Below, one piece after another: positions 8,824 through 17,301 of a DNA stretch of 64,000 bases. Position numbers and translations under genes: made by a program. A model generated the notes under the pieces. The model searched no databases. It was not told the origin of the DNA and saw only the letters and a program-made list of their open reading frames with translations. Numbering within the stretch: position 1 is the first letter of the stretch; the number at the start of each line of letters is the position of its first letter. Source of the stretch: Bacillota bacterium (lineage in GTDB: Bacteria > Bacillota > Bacilli > Paenibacillales > Paenibacillaceae); NCBI GenBank assembly GCA_023391635.1, contig JAEWAQ010000076.1:158601-222600 (forward strand). Reading direction: 5' to 3'.

Positions 8824-10850
8824 AGAAGCTTGGCGGTAACGAATGGAAACGAGCAGGCGCCGATCTGTGGCGACGCGGGTTGCTGCTTGCAGCCGCCGCG
8901 AGCTTCGCGCTCGGAATCGGCGCCGCGCCTGCGGCGGCGCTTGAACCGGATTGGGTTCGAATCATCGACTTCAAAATTCCCGTCTACTTGATCGGCAACC
9001 CGAAGGCGATCGTGCGTTGGGAACGCGATATGGCACTGTCCTTTCATGCGCAACCGGCAATCGGACCGGACGGTACGATCTATATTAGTTCGTACAATTC
9101 GTTGCGCGCAGTCCATGCCGACGGACCGACGCGATGGGAAGTTCAATTGAAAGGCCAGGTGTACGGTCCGCCGGCAATCGGCTATGACGGCACAGTCTAC
9201 GTTACCTCGGACGACAATAAGCTGTACGCCATTCAAGCGGACGGCAGCAAGAAGTGGGAAGCCGCCATCGGCGGGTCCGGCGCGTTGAATCTGTTCCAGC
9301 GGCTGCAGAGTTCGCCGGTCGTAGGTCCGGATGGCACGATCTATGCGGCAAGCACGGACGAAGCGAAGCTATTCGCCTTCAAGCCGAATGGTACGCGCAA
9401 ATGGGTCGTCGAAACCGGAGGGGCCGTGACGACGCCAGCGGTCGGCCCCGACGGGACCGTCTATGCGGGAGCATTGGACAGCAAGCTGTATGCGGTGAAT
9501 CCGGGCGGGTCCATAAAGTGGACGTATACTGCGGCCAGGACAATCGTGCAGCAGCCGACGATCGGCCCCGACGGCACCATATACGTAGGCGCGTATAAAT
9601 CTTATGTCGGGTCGATCTTGAATGCGGTACGGCCGGACGGCACTCTCCTGTGGAGCCAGGATCATGGCAGCTTCACCGGGGTGGCGATCGGTCCTGACGG
9701 CACGCTGTATGCCGGAGGCGATCCCGACCTCGTGATGATGAATCCGGATGGGACGCTGAAGCTGAAAGTAGATCTGAAAGGCCACATGCGCAAAATACCG
9801 GTGATCGGCTCTGACGGCACGATCTATGTAACGACCGATTCCGGGAAGTTATACGCGGTACAACCCGACGGAAGCATCAAATGGGAATACAACTCTCCGG
9901 GCGTGCTGGTATCGATACCGGCAAACGGCAGCGACGGCACCGTATACGCGCAATCCTATTCGACGCTCGCGGCGCTCGGCACCGTTGCCGTCAGCAGCGT
10001 CAAGCTGAACAGCAATACGCTTTCGTTGCTTGTTGGAGGTACGCAGACGCTGACGGCGACGGTCGTTCCCGACGATGCCGTCAACAAGCGGATCAAATGG
10101 GGGAGCAGCAATCCGGCGGTTGCGGATGTGGATGAGACGGGGAAAGTTAGCGGGGTTGCAGTCGGTACGTCCCGCATCGTCGCGATGACGGAAGACGGCG
10201 GATTTACCGCGATGTGCGAGGTGACCGTGTCGGCGGCCCCGGCTTCCGAGCCACCTGCGCAACAGCCCGAGCCCGAGGAGGAACAGCCTGATAAAGAACC
10301 GGTATTCCTTGATGTTGCCGGGCACCCTTACCGGGAAGAGATTGGAAAGGCCGCTGCGCTCGGATTCATCCGGGGCTACCCGGACGGCACGTTCCGTCCG
10401 GATGCGGGCGTCACTCGGGCCGAGTTCGCCGTCATGCTCATTAGCGGGATGAAGATCGATCCGGATCTGGAGGGGGAACAGATTGCGCTTGCTTTCCGAG
10501 ATAGGGGCGAGATCGGCTCCTGGTCGGCGCAGTCGGTGGCGCATGCCGTGAAGCTCAAAGTCATTAGCGGTTATGAGGACGGCACGTTCCGCCCGAATGC
10601 GGGCATCACCCACGCCGAGATGATCTCCATGGTCGTCCGCGCCTCCGGATTGCCGGCGGGAGAGACGAAGCCAACAGGCTTCGCCGACGATGCGGACATT
10701 CCGGGATGGGCGCGCGGCGCCGTGTCGAAGGCAGAGGAGATGGGGATCGTCATCGCGCGGGACGCGGCGGAGCGATTCCACCCGCAGGCGCCGTCCACTC
10801 GGGCGGAAGCATCGGCGGCTATCGTCCGCATGCTTGAGGCGCTTCCGTAA
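8820..10850 (+). CDS. Surface protein: PQQ-like beta-propeller, BIG2 and three SLH domains
   Basis: The 676-residue product starts at a TTG overlapping the previous stop. A signal peptide (about 1-41) is followed by some nine repeats with the core GPDGTIYV or variants, each pairing with an aromatic W-E/K-W strand; this is a PQQ/quinoprotein-like propeller (about 60-385). A BIG2 immunoglobulin-like domain follows (about 388-472, with LNSNTLSLLVGGTQTLTATV and ends KVSGVAVG). After a Pro/Glu linker come three SLH domains (about 498-545, 560-610, 620-675; repeated DGTFRP and TRAE motifs) that bind pyruvylated wall polymer. It is thus anchored to the cell wall. Ligand or function is unknown. Confidence 0.85.
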   Translation: MKKLGGNEWKRAGADLWRRGLLLAAAASFALGIGAAPAAALEPDWVRIIDFKIPVYLIGNPKAIVRWERDMALSFHAQPAIGPDGTIYISSYNSLRAVHADGPTRWEVQLKGQVYGPPAIGYDGTVYVTSDDNKLYAIQADGSKKWEAAIGGSGALNLFQRLQSSPVVGPDGTIYAASTDEAKLFAFKPNGTRKWVVETGGAVTTPAVGPDGTVYAGALDSKLYAVNPGGSIKWTYTAARTIVQQPTIGPDGTIYVGAYKSYVGSILNAVRPDGTLLWSQDHGSFTGVAIGPDGTLYAGGDPDLVMMNPDGTLKLKVDLKGHMRKIPVIGSDGTIYVTTDSGKLYAVQPDGSIKWEYNSPGVLVSIPANGSDGTVYAQSYSTLAALGTVAVSSVKLNSNTLSLLVGGTQTLTATVVPDDAVNKRIKWGSSNPAVADVDETGKVSGVAVGTSRIVAMTEDGGFTAMCEVTVSAAPASEPPAQQPEPEEEQPDKEPVFLDVAGHPYREEIGKAAALGFIRGYPDGTFRPDAGVTRAEFAVMLISGMKIDPDLEGEQIALAFRDRGEIGSWSAQSVAHAVKLKVISGYEDGTFRPNAGITHAEMISMVVRASGLPAGETKPTGFADDADIPGWARGAVSKAEEMGIVIARDAAERFHPQAPSTRAEASAAIVRMLEALP

Positions 10851-10852
10851 TG

Positions 10853-11389
10853 CTATGGATGATTCGGCGTATCCTTGTAAATTTCCCGCATCACGTGTCC
10901 GAGCTCGGGCAGGATCAGCCGTGTCATCGCCAGCCGCACCGCGCCGGTGGAGCCGGGCATCGCGAATACGGCAGTACGCCCGATCGTGCCGGCCACGGCG
11001 CGTGACAGCATGGCGGCTGCCCCGATATCCTCGGTGAAGCTCAGGTAGCGGAACAATTCGCCGAAGCCGGGCATCTCCTTGTGCAGCAGGCTCCGCACGG
11101 CTTCGATCGTGACATCGCGCGCCGCGATGCCGGTGCCGCCGTTCAACAGCACGGCTTCGACCGTGGGATCGTCCGCCGCTTCGCGCAGCGAGGCGGCGAT
11201 GGCCTCATCGTCGTCTGGCACGATTAGATGACCCGCGATGGCATGTCCTTGATCCGTGAGCAACTGCCGGATCAACTGCCCGCTCTTGTCTGTATCTGCC
11301 GTTCTCGTGTCGGATACGGTGATGATCCGGCACGTGACGCAGGCAGGCGCTTCGCGCTTATGCTGTTCGGTCGAACTGGAAATCGGCAT
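10853..11389 (-). CDS. moaB: MoaB/MogA-family molybdenum cofactor biosynthesis protein
   Basis: The 178-residue protein has the MoaB fold signature: RIITVSDTRT near 21-30, NGGTGIAARDVTIEA near 83-97 and FAMPGSTGAVRLA near 142-154. MoaB/MogA proteins adenylylate molybdopterin before metal insertion. No other molybdenum cofactor gene is in the window. The frame stays open far upstream, but that part is antisense-like to the preceding gene; I chose the ATG at 11389, which follows AAGGAG by 11 nt and starts 2 nt after the upstream stop. It appears to be the last gene of a minus-strand run. Confidence 0.85.
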   Translation of the reverse strand: MPISSSTEQHKREAPACVTCRIITVSDTRTADTDKSGQLIRQLLTDQGHAIAGHLIVPDDDEAIAASLREAADDPTVEAVLLNGGTGIAARDVTIEAVRSLLHKEMPGFGELFRYLSFTEDIGAAAMLSRAVAGTIGRTAVFAMPGSTGAVRLAMTRLILPELGHVMREIYKDTPNHP

Positions 11390-11391
11390 GG

Positions 11392-11922
11392 CTAGGGCAG
11401 CTCCTTCTCCGGCGATAGCGTATCGGATTGCTCGTGCGCATCCGGCTGCATGGCGGCGTCCGCCTCGGGCGCCGCTTCTTGAAGTTGCTTGCCGATGACC
11501 GGTTCGCGGTTCGGCGCCGCTTCCCGATCCTTGACAAAGCGATCGATCGCGGCGGGGATGAGCAGCATCAGTGCATAGCCGAGCGTCATCCAGATCGCGA
11601 ACGTGTGATGCTGACCTTCGGAGAAGGCAGGGAATACGGCATCGCGCCGCCACAAGGTGACAGAGTCGAGCAGCAGCCCGATCGCCGCGGCCGTGTAGCC
11701 GAATCGGGTCGCCGATCCGCGTTCGGGAAACCACTTGAGCCGCACGGCCAGCGCCAGCCCGATAATGACGAGCAAGGTGAGCAGAATCAGCAAGAACAGC
11801 GAAGATCCGAAATGCGCATCTCCCGGTTCCACCAGCACCCAGTCTCCCAATAGCCGAAAGAACAGCGTGGCGGCACCCCATACTGCGATGCCGAGCCCGA
11901 TCATCATAAACCATTTGCGCAT
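11392..11922 (-). CDS. Predicted four-helix membrane protein (possibly DUF5367-like)
   Basis: The 176-residue protein has four hydrophobic segments (about 5-25, 37-60, 77-95, 110-130), then a hydrophilic acidic C-terminal tail of about 40 residues rich in Glu, Ala and Pro. The motif LDSVTLWRRDAVFPAFSEGQ lies between helices 3 and 4. It resembles small DUF5367-type membrane proteins of Bacilli, but I am not certain. AAAGGGAGG precedes the chosen ATG by 9 nt; another ATG six bases upstream is too close to it. It sits between manA and moaB on the same strand. Confidence 0.6.
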   Translation of the reverse strand: MRKWFMMIGLGIAVWGAATLFFRLLGDWVLVEPGDAHFGSSLFLLILLTLLVIIGLALAVRLKWFPERGSATRFGYTAAAIGLLLDSVTLWRRDAVFPAFSEGQHHTFAIWMTLGYALMLLIPAAIDRFVKDREAAPNREPVIGKQLQEAAPEADAAMQPDAHEQSDTLSPEKELP

Positions 11923-12023
11923 CCGGTTCATCCTCCCTTTGGCCAATTACGAGCAGCCTTGCATCATGAATGCCCGAGCACATGTGACAAGCCAAGCGAG
12001 CGCCGGGACGCGCATTCGCTTGT

Positions 12024-12998
12024 TTACGGCACGCGGCTCCTGAGCACGGTCATCGTTCCATCCAGCGTATACGCGCCAAGCGTCGCCGGCAGCAGAAAGC
12101 AGTCTCCCGCCTTGGCGTGAACGGATCCTTCCGGATAGCCGATCGTGCCTTCGCCTTCGCACACGATAATGATAGAGAAACTTTCCGGCGTCGCCCGCAG
12201 CCGCCATTCGTCCCGTACGATGCCCTTCTCGGTTACGAAATAAGGAGAGATGGCCAGCGTCAACCACTCGCCGGGCTGCAAGCCGTCCGTCTTCATGCGG
12301 GTGGCGCCGCCGCCGGCGAAGTCGGTCACGTTCAGAGAGTCCTCGACGTGCAGTTCGCGCGGCTTGCCGTCCAGCCCCGGACGGTCGTAATCATATAGTC
12401 GGTAGGTCGTATCTGAGTTCTGCTGGATTTCCGCGACGAGCACACCCGCGCACAGCGCATGGACCGTGCCTGACGGAATGTAGAACGCGTCCCCCGCCTG
12501 CACCGGCACAACCTGCAGCGTGTCCATGATCCGGCCTTCCTCGATCGCGCGTGCCATCGATTCGCGGGTGACGCCGGGCTGCAGGCCGTAGATGATCTTG
12601 GCGTCGGGTCTTGCGCTCATCACATACCACATTTCCGTCTTGCCCGACTCGCCCGGCGGCAGTCTATTGTAATGATCGTTCGGATGCACTTGCACGGACA
12701 GATCGTCATTGCAATCGAGCAGCTTGATCAGCAGAGGGAATCGGCCGTTCGACGAGTGCCGGCCTTGCGAGCCGAACCAGTCGTCGCCGAACTTCTCGCG
12801 TACGGCGTCCAGGCCAAGTCCGGCGAGCGGGCCGTTCGTCACGTGGGACACCCCGTTCGGATGATCCGCGATCATCCAGCCTTCGCCGATGGCGCCGGCA
12901 GGCACTTCGAATCCGAACCGCTCCAGCGCCCGGCCGCCCCACACCCGTTCTTTGAATGCCGGCTGAAAATGCAGCGGATAAGGTTTCACTTCGCTCAT
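12024..12998 (-). CDS. manA: Mannose-6-phosphate isomerase, class I
   Basis: The 324-residue protein interconverts mannose-6-phosphate and fructose-6-phosphate. The start LHFQPAFKERVWGGRALERF is the typical N-terminus. Zinc ligands are expected in LSVQVHPND (near 100-108), in the Glu shortly after it (GKTEMWYV) and in GTVHALCAGVLVAEIQQNSD (near 178-196). YDRPGLDGKPRELH is also conserved. The length agrees with Bacillus ManA. Its start overlaps the stop of the upstream VOC gene by four bases (ATGA), so the two are coupled. It may feed cell-surface sugar precursors. Confidence 0.93.
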   Translation of the reverse strand: MSEVKPYPLHFQPAFKERVWGGRALERFGFEVPAGAIGEGWMIADHPNGVSHVTNGPLAGLGLDAVREKFGDDWFGSQGRHSSNGRFPLLIKLLDCNDDLSVQVHPNDHYNRLPPGESGKTEMWYVMSARPDAKIIYGLQPGVTRESMARAIEEGRIMDTLQVVPVQAGDAFYIPSGTVHALCAGVLVAEIQQNSDTTYRLYDYDRPGLDGKPRELHVEDSLNVTDFAGGGATRMKTDGLQPGEWLTLAISPYFVTEKGIVRDEWRLRATPESFSIIIVCEGEGTIGYPEGSVHAKAGDCFLLPATLGAYTLDGTMTVLRSRVP

Positions 12999-13402
12999 AC
13001 CCGATTCGCGCCTCCTCTCGTCGATTGGAACAGCTCGATCGCTTCGCCGTCCGGCCCCTGGAAGAAGAAGTACCGGCTTCCGTTCGGCAGGGTCGTCAAG
13101 GACGCGTCCAGACCGTCAACGCCCAGCGACTGAATGCGCGCATATTCGGCATCGATGTCGTCAACGGTGAACGCCAGATGGTGCACGCGTCCTTCCCGGG
13201 CGAGAGTGCCGGTATACCCTTCGATCAGTTCCACCTCGGTCTCCGGGTAATCGGGGAACGAGAGGAAGGCTAACCGGATTACGCCATTTGTATGGACGAT
13301 CGTTTCCAGGTGTCGCAACCCCAGCGCAGTTTCGTAAAAAGGAATCGACTTCTCGAGCGAACTGACCATCACGCCGACGTGCTCCATTTTGCGAACAGCC
13401 AT
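12995..13402 (-). CDS. VOC-superfamily glyoxalase-like protein
   Basis: The 135-residue protein has two beta-alpha-beta-beta-beta modules of the vicinal-oxygen-chelate fold: KMEHVGVMVSSLEKSIPFYE at the start and VHHLAFTVDDIDAEYARIQ in the second half. Metal ligands expected in this fold are His8, Glu59 (VELIEGYTG), His74 and a late Glu in DGEAIELFQ. It is close in design to glyoxalase I and methylmalonyl-CoA epimerase; the substrate cannot be assigned. AGGAGG lies 10 nt before the start. It ends in a four-base overlap with manA. Confidence 0.8.
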   Translation of the reverse strand: MAVRKMEHVGVMVSSLEKSIPFYETALGLRHLETIVHTNGVIRLAFLSFPDYPETEVELIEGYTGTLAREGRVHHLAFTVDDIDAEYARIQSLGVDGLDASLTTLPNGSRYFFFQGPDGEAIELFQSTRGGANRV

Positions 13403-13423
13403 TTTTATCAGCCTCCTGTAATA

Positions 13424-13476
13424 GGGAGTTTGCGGAGCAAACTCTCACTGCTTTAGGGAGTTTGCTCCGCAAACTC
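13424..13476. repeat. Twin 19-bp palindromes with complementary loops
   Basis: GAGTTTGC-GGA-GCAAACTC (13426-13444) and GAGTTTGC-TCC-GCAAACTC (13458-13476) are perfect 8-bp stems with 3-nt loops, 32 bp apart, within two near-identical 32-bp direct repeats. The loops GGA and TCC are complementary. The pair abuts the stop codon of ytqB and could end that transcript or act as an RNA-processing site. Confidence 0.75.
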
Positions 13477-14061
13477 TCACCGCTTTTTCTCCAATGCTAC
13501 AAGGTATGGAGCGTGCGGCTTCTGCGCGAAGCGGTACAGCATCGTCTGGGCAGCCGTCGCGGGAACCCCGGCCATCCAGGCGGCGACCGCGTTCGCCTCA
13601 TCATCTCCGCCCGCATGGCCGGGATACAGCACCGCCGTCAGCACGCCTCCGGGCGCGAGCAGGGCAAGTCCTGCCTCCAATGCAGCCAGCGTCGTCTCCG
13701 GCACGGTAATCACGCCGGCTTCGGCGCCAGGCAGGTACCCTAGATTGAACATGACCGCGCTGAGCCGTCCATGCGCAACCGCAGGCACGAATTCCACCAT
13801 ACGCTCATGTCCGGCGAGGAACAGCTCAACTTGCGCCAGCGCCTCGCTGCGCTCCACCGCTTCCGCCATCCGCGCCCGCGTGCGGACGACCGCCGCTTCC
13901 TGCACGTCGAAGGCGTAGACGCAGCCGCCCGGCCCCGCCGTACGCGCTAGGAACAGCGTATCCACACCGCCTCCTGCCGTCGCGTCGACAGCGAGCCCGC
14001 CTGGCGCAAGCCGCTCGGCGACTAGTCGCTGAGCCATCGTCAGGACGGATACGAATCCCAT
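13477..14061 (-). CDS. mnmM: tRNA nm5(s2)U34 methyltransferase family (YtqB/MnmM)
   Basis: The 194-residue SAM-dependent methyltransferase has motif I as VDATAGGGVDTLFLA (25-39) and the family motif FNLGYLPGAE near 110-119. This is the YtqB family (once called putative rRNA methylase), later reported as MnmM, which methylates nm5s2U34 to mnm5s2U34 in tRNA wobble positions. The upstream neighbour is ytqA, 3 nt away, the same pairing as in B. subtilis, which strengthens the call. Translation starts at 14061 right behind ytqA, so coupling is likely. Biochemistry is inferred from the family only. Confidence 0.85.
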   Translation of the reverse strand: MGFVSVLTMAQRLVAERLAPGGLAVDATAGGGVDTLFLARTAGPGGCVYAFDVQEAAVVRTRARMAEAVERSEALAQVELFLAGHERMVEFVPAVAHGRLSAVMFNLGYLPGAEAGVITVPETTLAALEAGLALLAPGGVLTAVLYPGHAGGDDEANAVAAWMAGVPATAAQTMLYRFAQKPHAPYLVALEKKR

Positions 14062-14064
14062 CCG

Positions 14065-15027
14065 TTACCGTCCTCCCCAGCGCTTGCCCTGCCAGCTGTC
14101 GCGGCGTGCGAGCTCGGCGTCGATCGCATTGAGCACTTCCCACTTGCGCAAGCTCCACATCGGGCCGATCAAGAGGTCGCGCGGCGCGTCCCCGGTGAGC
14201 CGGTGAACGGTCATGTCCGGCGGCAGCATCTCCAGCGTGTCGGCGACGAGCTCGACGTATTCATCCTGCTCCAGGAACCGCAACAGCCCTTCTCGCCACT
14301 GGCGCACCATCGGCGTCTTGCGCATCAGGTGCAGCAGATGAACCTTGATGCCCTGCACGTCCATTGCGGCGGTCTGTCTGCCGGTCTCCAGCATCATCCC
14401 GCGATCCTCGCCCGGCAGCCCGTAGATGATATGCGCGCATACGCGGATGCCTCTTGCGCGGAGCCGGTCGACTGCGTCGCGGAAGCAGTCGGTGTCGTGC
14501 GCGCGGTTGATCAGCCGCGACGTCGATTCGTGCACCGTCTGCAAGCCCATCTCCAGCCACAAATACGTCCGCTCGTTCAGCTCTGCGAGATAATCGACGA
14601 CATCGTCCGGCAAACAATCCGGGCGCGTTGCGATCGAGAGGCCGACGACGCCGGGCTGGCGCAGAATGACCTCGTAATATTCCTTCAACGTTTCCAAGGG
14701 CGCGTAAGTGTTCGTATAGGCCTGGAAATAGCCGATGTAGCGCGCTTGGGGCCACTTCAAATGCTGGCGGTCCCGCACGCTGTTGAACTGGGTGACCAGA
14801 TCGTCGCGCCGGCTGCCCGCGAAGTCGCCCGACCCGCGCGCGCTGCAGAACGTGCAGCCGCCCGCCGCGATCGTGCCGTCGCGATTCGGGCAGGTGAATC
14901 CGGCATCGAGCATCACCTTGAACACTTTGGCGCCGAACACTTCCCGCATTTCGTGGTTCCACGTATGGAACCGCTTGTCCCCCCATTGCAGCGGACGCTG
15001 CGGCGCCGCTTCCGGACTGGCGTGCAT
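14065..15027 (-). CDS. ytqA: Radical SAM protein, YtqA/YhcC family (TIGR01212-type)
   Basis: The 320-residue protein carries Cys46, Cys58 and Cys61 in FTCPNRDGTIAAGGCTFCS, the CX11CX2C arrangement of the YhcC/YtqA family in place of the usual CX3CX2C. Downstream motifs YFQAYTNTYAP, GLSIATRPDCL, WLEMGLQT and GLPGE are typical of its TIM-barrel. The start HTWNHEMREVFGAKVFKVML is also family-like. The exact reaction is not established as far as I know; its conserved link with ytqB suggests tRNA modification. It is first in a minus-strand run ytqA-ytqB-VOC-manA. Confidence 0.88.
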   Translation of the reverse strand: MHASPEAAPQRPLQWGDKRFHTWNHEMREVFGAKVFKVMLDAGFTCPNRDGTIAAGGCTFCSARGSGDFAGSRRDDLVTQFNSVRDRQHLKWPQARYIGYFQAYTNTYAPLETLKEYYEVILRQPGVVGLSIATRPDCLPDDVVDYLAELNERTYLWLEMGLQTVHESTSRLINRAHDTDCFRDAVDRLRARGIRVCAHIIYGLPGEDRGMMLETGRQTAAMDVQGIKVHLLHLMRKTPMVRQWREGLLRFLEQDEYVELVADTLEMLPPDMTVHRLTGDAPRDLLIGPMWSLRKWEVLNAIDAELARRDSWQGKRWGGR

Positions 15028-15240
15028 GATACATCCGCCCTTTGCATCATTTCGAGTTCGTGTTGTTGCTTGCCGCTCATCACGGGCTGGTTACCATTGT
15101 AACGAAAACAGCGCCAAATTGCGAGATTTCCGCCTTCGTCTCCATCTATGTTGCCGTGTCGGGTTTTGTTTGACGTGAATTCGTGGTACACTTCCGATGG
15201 AAATCATCGCTTGTCGTGATCAGGAAGGGGCAATACGGTT

Positions 15241-15912
15241 TTGAACAATACCGACAATCGGCCGTTTGACGGGTATTTGCTGGCAGGTCTCGCGACTGCT
15301 GCATTCACGGGCACGACGCTGCTGATCGGAGCGGACCGAGTCGTGCCGTTCGATGATGCGATCATCCGGGCCGTGCAGGGACGGGAATCGTCCGGATTGA
15401 CCGGTTTGGCGGAAACGCTGAGCTGGCTGGGATCGACGAAATCGGTCATCGTGCTTGTCTTGCTGCTGGCGAGTATTTTGTATGTCGCGCTGAAGCATCG
15501 CACGGAGCTTATCTTATTCGCGACGGCGGTCGGTGGGGCGGGATTGCTGAACAAGCTGCTGAAAACCGCATTCCAGCGGGAGCGGCCGACTATTCATCCG
15601 CTTATCGCAGAGACCGGCTATTCATTTCCGAGCGGGCACACGATGGGTGCGGTGGCGCTGTATGGCATTCTGGCCTACCTATTATGGAGGCATATCGCCA
15701 GCCCGACTGGCAGAGTTATGCTGGTCGCTGTCTGTGCGCTGATGTACCTGGGGATTGTCACGAGCCGCATCTATCTGGGCGTCCATTATCCGAGCGACAT
15801 TGTCGGCGGGACGCTGGCCAGCACGGCCTGGCTTGGCTTGTGCATCGGTGTGTACGAGCGGCGAACCCGGAAGCAAGCCCGGTGCGCGGCAGAACGTCAG
15901 GAGGCGGCATAA
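15241..15912 (+). CDS. PAP2-family membrane phosphatase
   Basis: The 223-residue membrane protein has all three PAP2 motifs: KTAFQRERP, SFPSGHTM and SRIYLGVHYPSDIVGG, with about six transmembrane segments. Such enzymes dephosphorylate lipid substrates such as undecaprenyl pyrophosphate or phosphatidate at the outer face of the membrane. Translation starts at TTG behind AGGAAGGGG. The TAA stop overlaps the ATG of trmB by one base (TAATG), so the two genes are co-translated. The lipid substrate is not determined from sequence. Confidence 0.88.
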   Translation: MNNTDNRPFDGYLLAGLATAAFTGTTLLIGADRVVPFDDAIIRAVQGRESSGLTGLAETLSWLGSTKSVIVLVLLLASILYVALKHRTELILFATAVGGAGLLNKLLKTAFQRERPTIHPLIAETGYSFPSGHTMGAVALYGILAYLLWRHIASPTGRVMLVAVCALMYLGIVTSRIYLGVHYPSDIVGGTLASTAWLGLCIGVYERRTRKQARCAAERQEAA

Positions 15913-16688
15913 TGAGATTAAGAGGCAGGAAAAATATCCGGGAGAGCCTGGAGCGGCAGCCCGACCTCGTCATTCTGGAACCGGAGCGGTGGAGAGGGCG
16001 CTGGAGCGAATTTTTCGGCAACGACCGTCCGATCCGCGTCGAGCTTGGCATGGGCAAAGGCCAGTTCATCAGCACGATGAGCGGCAAGCACGAGGATATC
16101 AATTTTATCGGAATGGACATCTACGACGAGTTGCTGCGGCGGGGCAGCGAGAAGGCTAGAAGCGTCTGGCGGGAGAAGGGGCGGGATAACGTTCCGAATC
16201 TGGCGCTCGTGCGGGGCAACGTGGAATACTTGGAGGCGATGTTCACGCCGGGAGAACTGTCGCGCATCTACCTCAATTTCAGCGACCCGTGGCCCAAGAG
16301 CAAGCATGCCCGCAGAAGGCTGACGCACCCCCGGTTTCTAAAGAAGTACCAGTCGGTGCTGAATGCGGATGGCGAAATTCATTTCAAGACCGATTCGCTG
16401 TCGTTGTTCGAGTTTTCCTTGAACAGCTTCTCCGACACCGGGCTGCAGATGCGGAACATCTCGCTGGACCTGCACCGCGACGGCGCCCGGGAAGATCTCG
16501 TCATGACCGAATACGAGACGAAGTTCCACCGGCAAGGGATGCCGATCTATCGGCTGGAAGCCGTCATCGGAGCCGATGCGGTCAAGCGCAATGGGCAGCG
16601 TATCGCCGATGAGCAGGAGGAACAAGCGCGCAGAGGCGGGGCCAAGGAGCTGGCTCCGGGGCAGCCGCAGGAACATTCGAATTCGTAA
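15912..16688 (+). CDS. trmB: tRNA (guanine-N7-)-methyltransferase
   Basis: The 258-residue protein makes m7G46 in tRNA. VELGMGKGQFI is the SAM-binding motif (about 38-48); YLNFSDPWPKSKHARRRLTH is the TrmB signature (about 117-136), and TDSLSLFEFSL and TEYETKF are conserved substrate motifs. The last 45 residues are charged and low in conservation. AGGAGG (15899-15904) lies 7 nt before the ATG inside the upstream PAP2 gene. The frame is open further upstream, but only this start fits the family length. Confidence 0.95.
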   Translation: MRLRGRKNIRESLERQPDLVILEPERWRGRWSEFFGNDRPIRVELGMGKGQFISTMSGKHEDINFIGMDIYDELLRRGSEKARSVWREKGRDNVPNLALVRGNVEYLEAMFTPGELSRIYLNFSDPWPKSKHARRRLTHPRFLKKYQSVLNADGEIHFKTDSLSLFEFSLNSFSDTGLQMRNISLDLHRDGAREDLVMTEYETKFHRQGMPIYRLEAVIGADAVKRNGQRIADEQEEQARRGGAKELAPGQPQEHSNS

Positions 16689-16700
16689 CAGCTTGCAGCC

Positions 16701-16739
16701 GGGGCGAATAGACGATCACCGTCGCCTATCGCCCCGTTT
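16701..16739 (+). terminator. Terminator after trmB
   Basis: CGGGGCGA pairs with TCGCCCCG, extended by TAG/CTA-type and ACG/CGT pairs, and is followed by TTT. It overlaps the first copy of the 49-bp repeat described next, so repeat and terminator share sequence. Confidence 0.7.
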
Positions 16740-16855
16740 GACTGCCACCCCGCCCAATAGATGCCCCATCGCCAATTCGCCTCGCCCGACCTCCACTTCC
16801 GCCTTATAGACGCCCCTATCGAAATTTCGCCCCACCCGACCGCCATCCCTTGCAT
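16706..16855. repeat. Degenerate 49-bp tandem repeat, three copies
   Basis: The AATAG/TATAG anchor recurs at 16707, 16756 and 16805, exactly 49 bp apart. Each copy continues with ACG/ATG-CCCC, a TCGCC-AATTCGCC-like block and CCCGACC-TCCA. It resembles the array at 1593. No protein-coding pattern is evident. Confidence 0.7.
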
Positions 16856-17198
16856 ACCTCTGAGCGAAGGGGATAATGTCCTGCAAACCCGTTTTACGGC
16901 CAATATTGATGGGTAAATCTTAATAAAATGGATCGGCTTTTGGAGACAAATCTTGCAACCTTCCAAACGCCTTCTTCGTATGTTCTTTGAAACGTAGACC
17001 CGGTACATGCCGCGGCATTACCTTCAAACATGCTAACTTTTTCTGTGCATGAGCCGGGAAAACGCTTCAAAACAACCGTATAAAGAGAAAAGAGAGGAAT
17101 CGCAACGGCGCATCGCACGCCAGCAGTCATTCAGACGCAAGGCATGCGAATTCGGCTTGTCGGCTCTTTTGACAACCGGGAGCAAAACGACGAGAATC
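16856..17198. other. Non-coding stretch before the first GT2 gene
   Basis: No gene is supported here. The clearest structure is an imperfect inverted repeat: CCCGGTACATGC (16999-17010) against GCATGAGCCGGG (17047-17058) with a 36-nt loop. No promoter could be chosen with confidence and no riboswitch motif was recognised. Confidence 0.4.
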
Positions 17199-17301
17199 AA
17201 GAATGTGCAATTTTGCAGGGTAAGGGAATGGCTGGAAGTACCTACAGAGAACACAGAGAGAAAAAACAATGAAAAATCGGGGTTTAGGGGGAAAACTGAA
17301 T
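17199..17301 (+). promoter_or_regulatory. 5' leader shared with the second GT2 gene
   Basis: The last ~100 bp before this gene resemble those before the paralog at 19412: both have AAGAATG(T/C)GC, a CAGAGA-rich stretch, then AAAAATCGGGG, an AGGGGG ribosome site and GAATATG at the same spacing. This suggests that the promoter or leader was duplicated with the gene and kept. Confidence 0.6.

Noticed and set aside
11390..11995. N-terminal extension of moaB
   Set aside because: The extra part is a shadow of the membrane-protein gene on the same strand and does not look like any MoaB.
16990..17220. c-di-GMP (GEMM) riboswitch before the first GT2 gene
   Set aside because: A GACGCAAGGC stretch suggested it, but the paired CACGCA...GCAAACC part and the conserved helices are missing.
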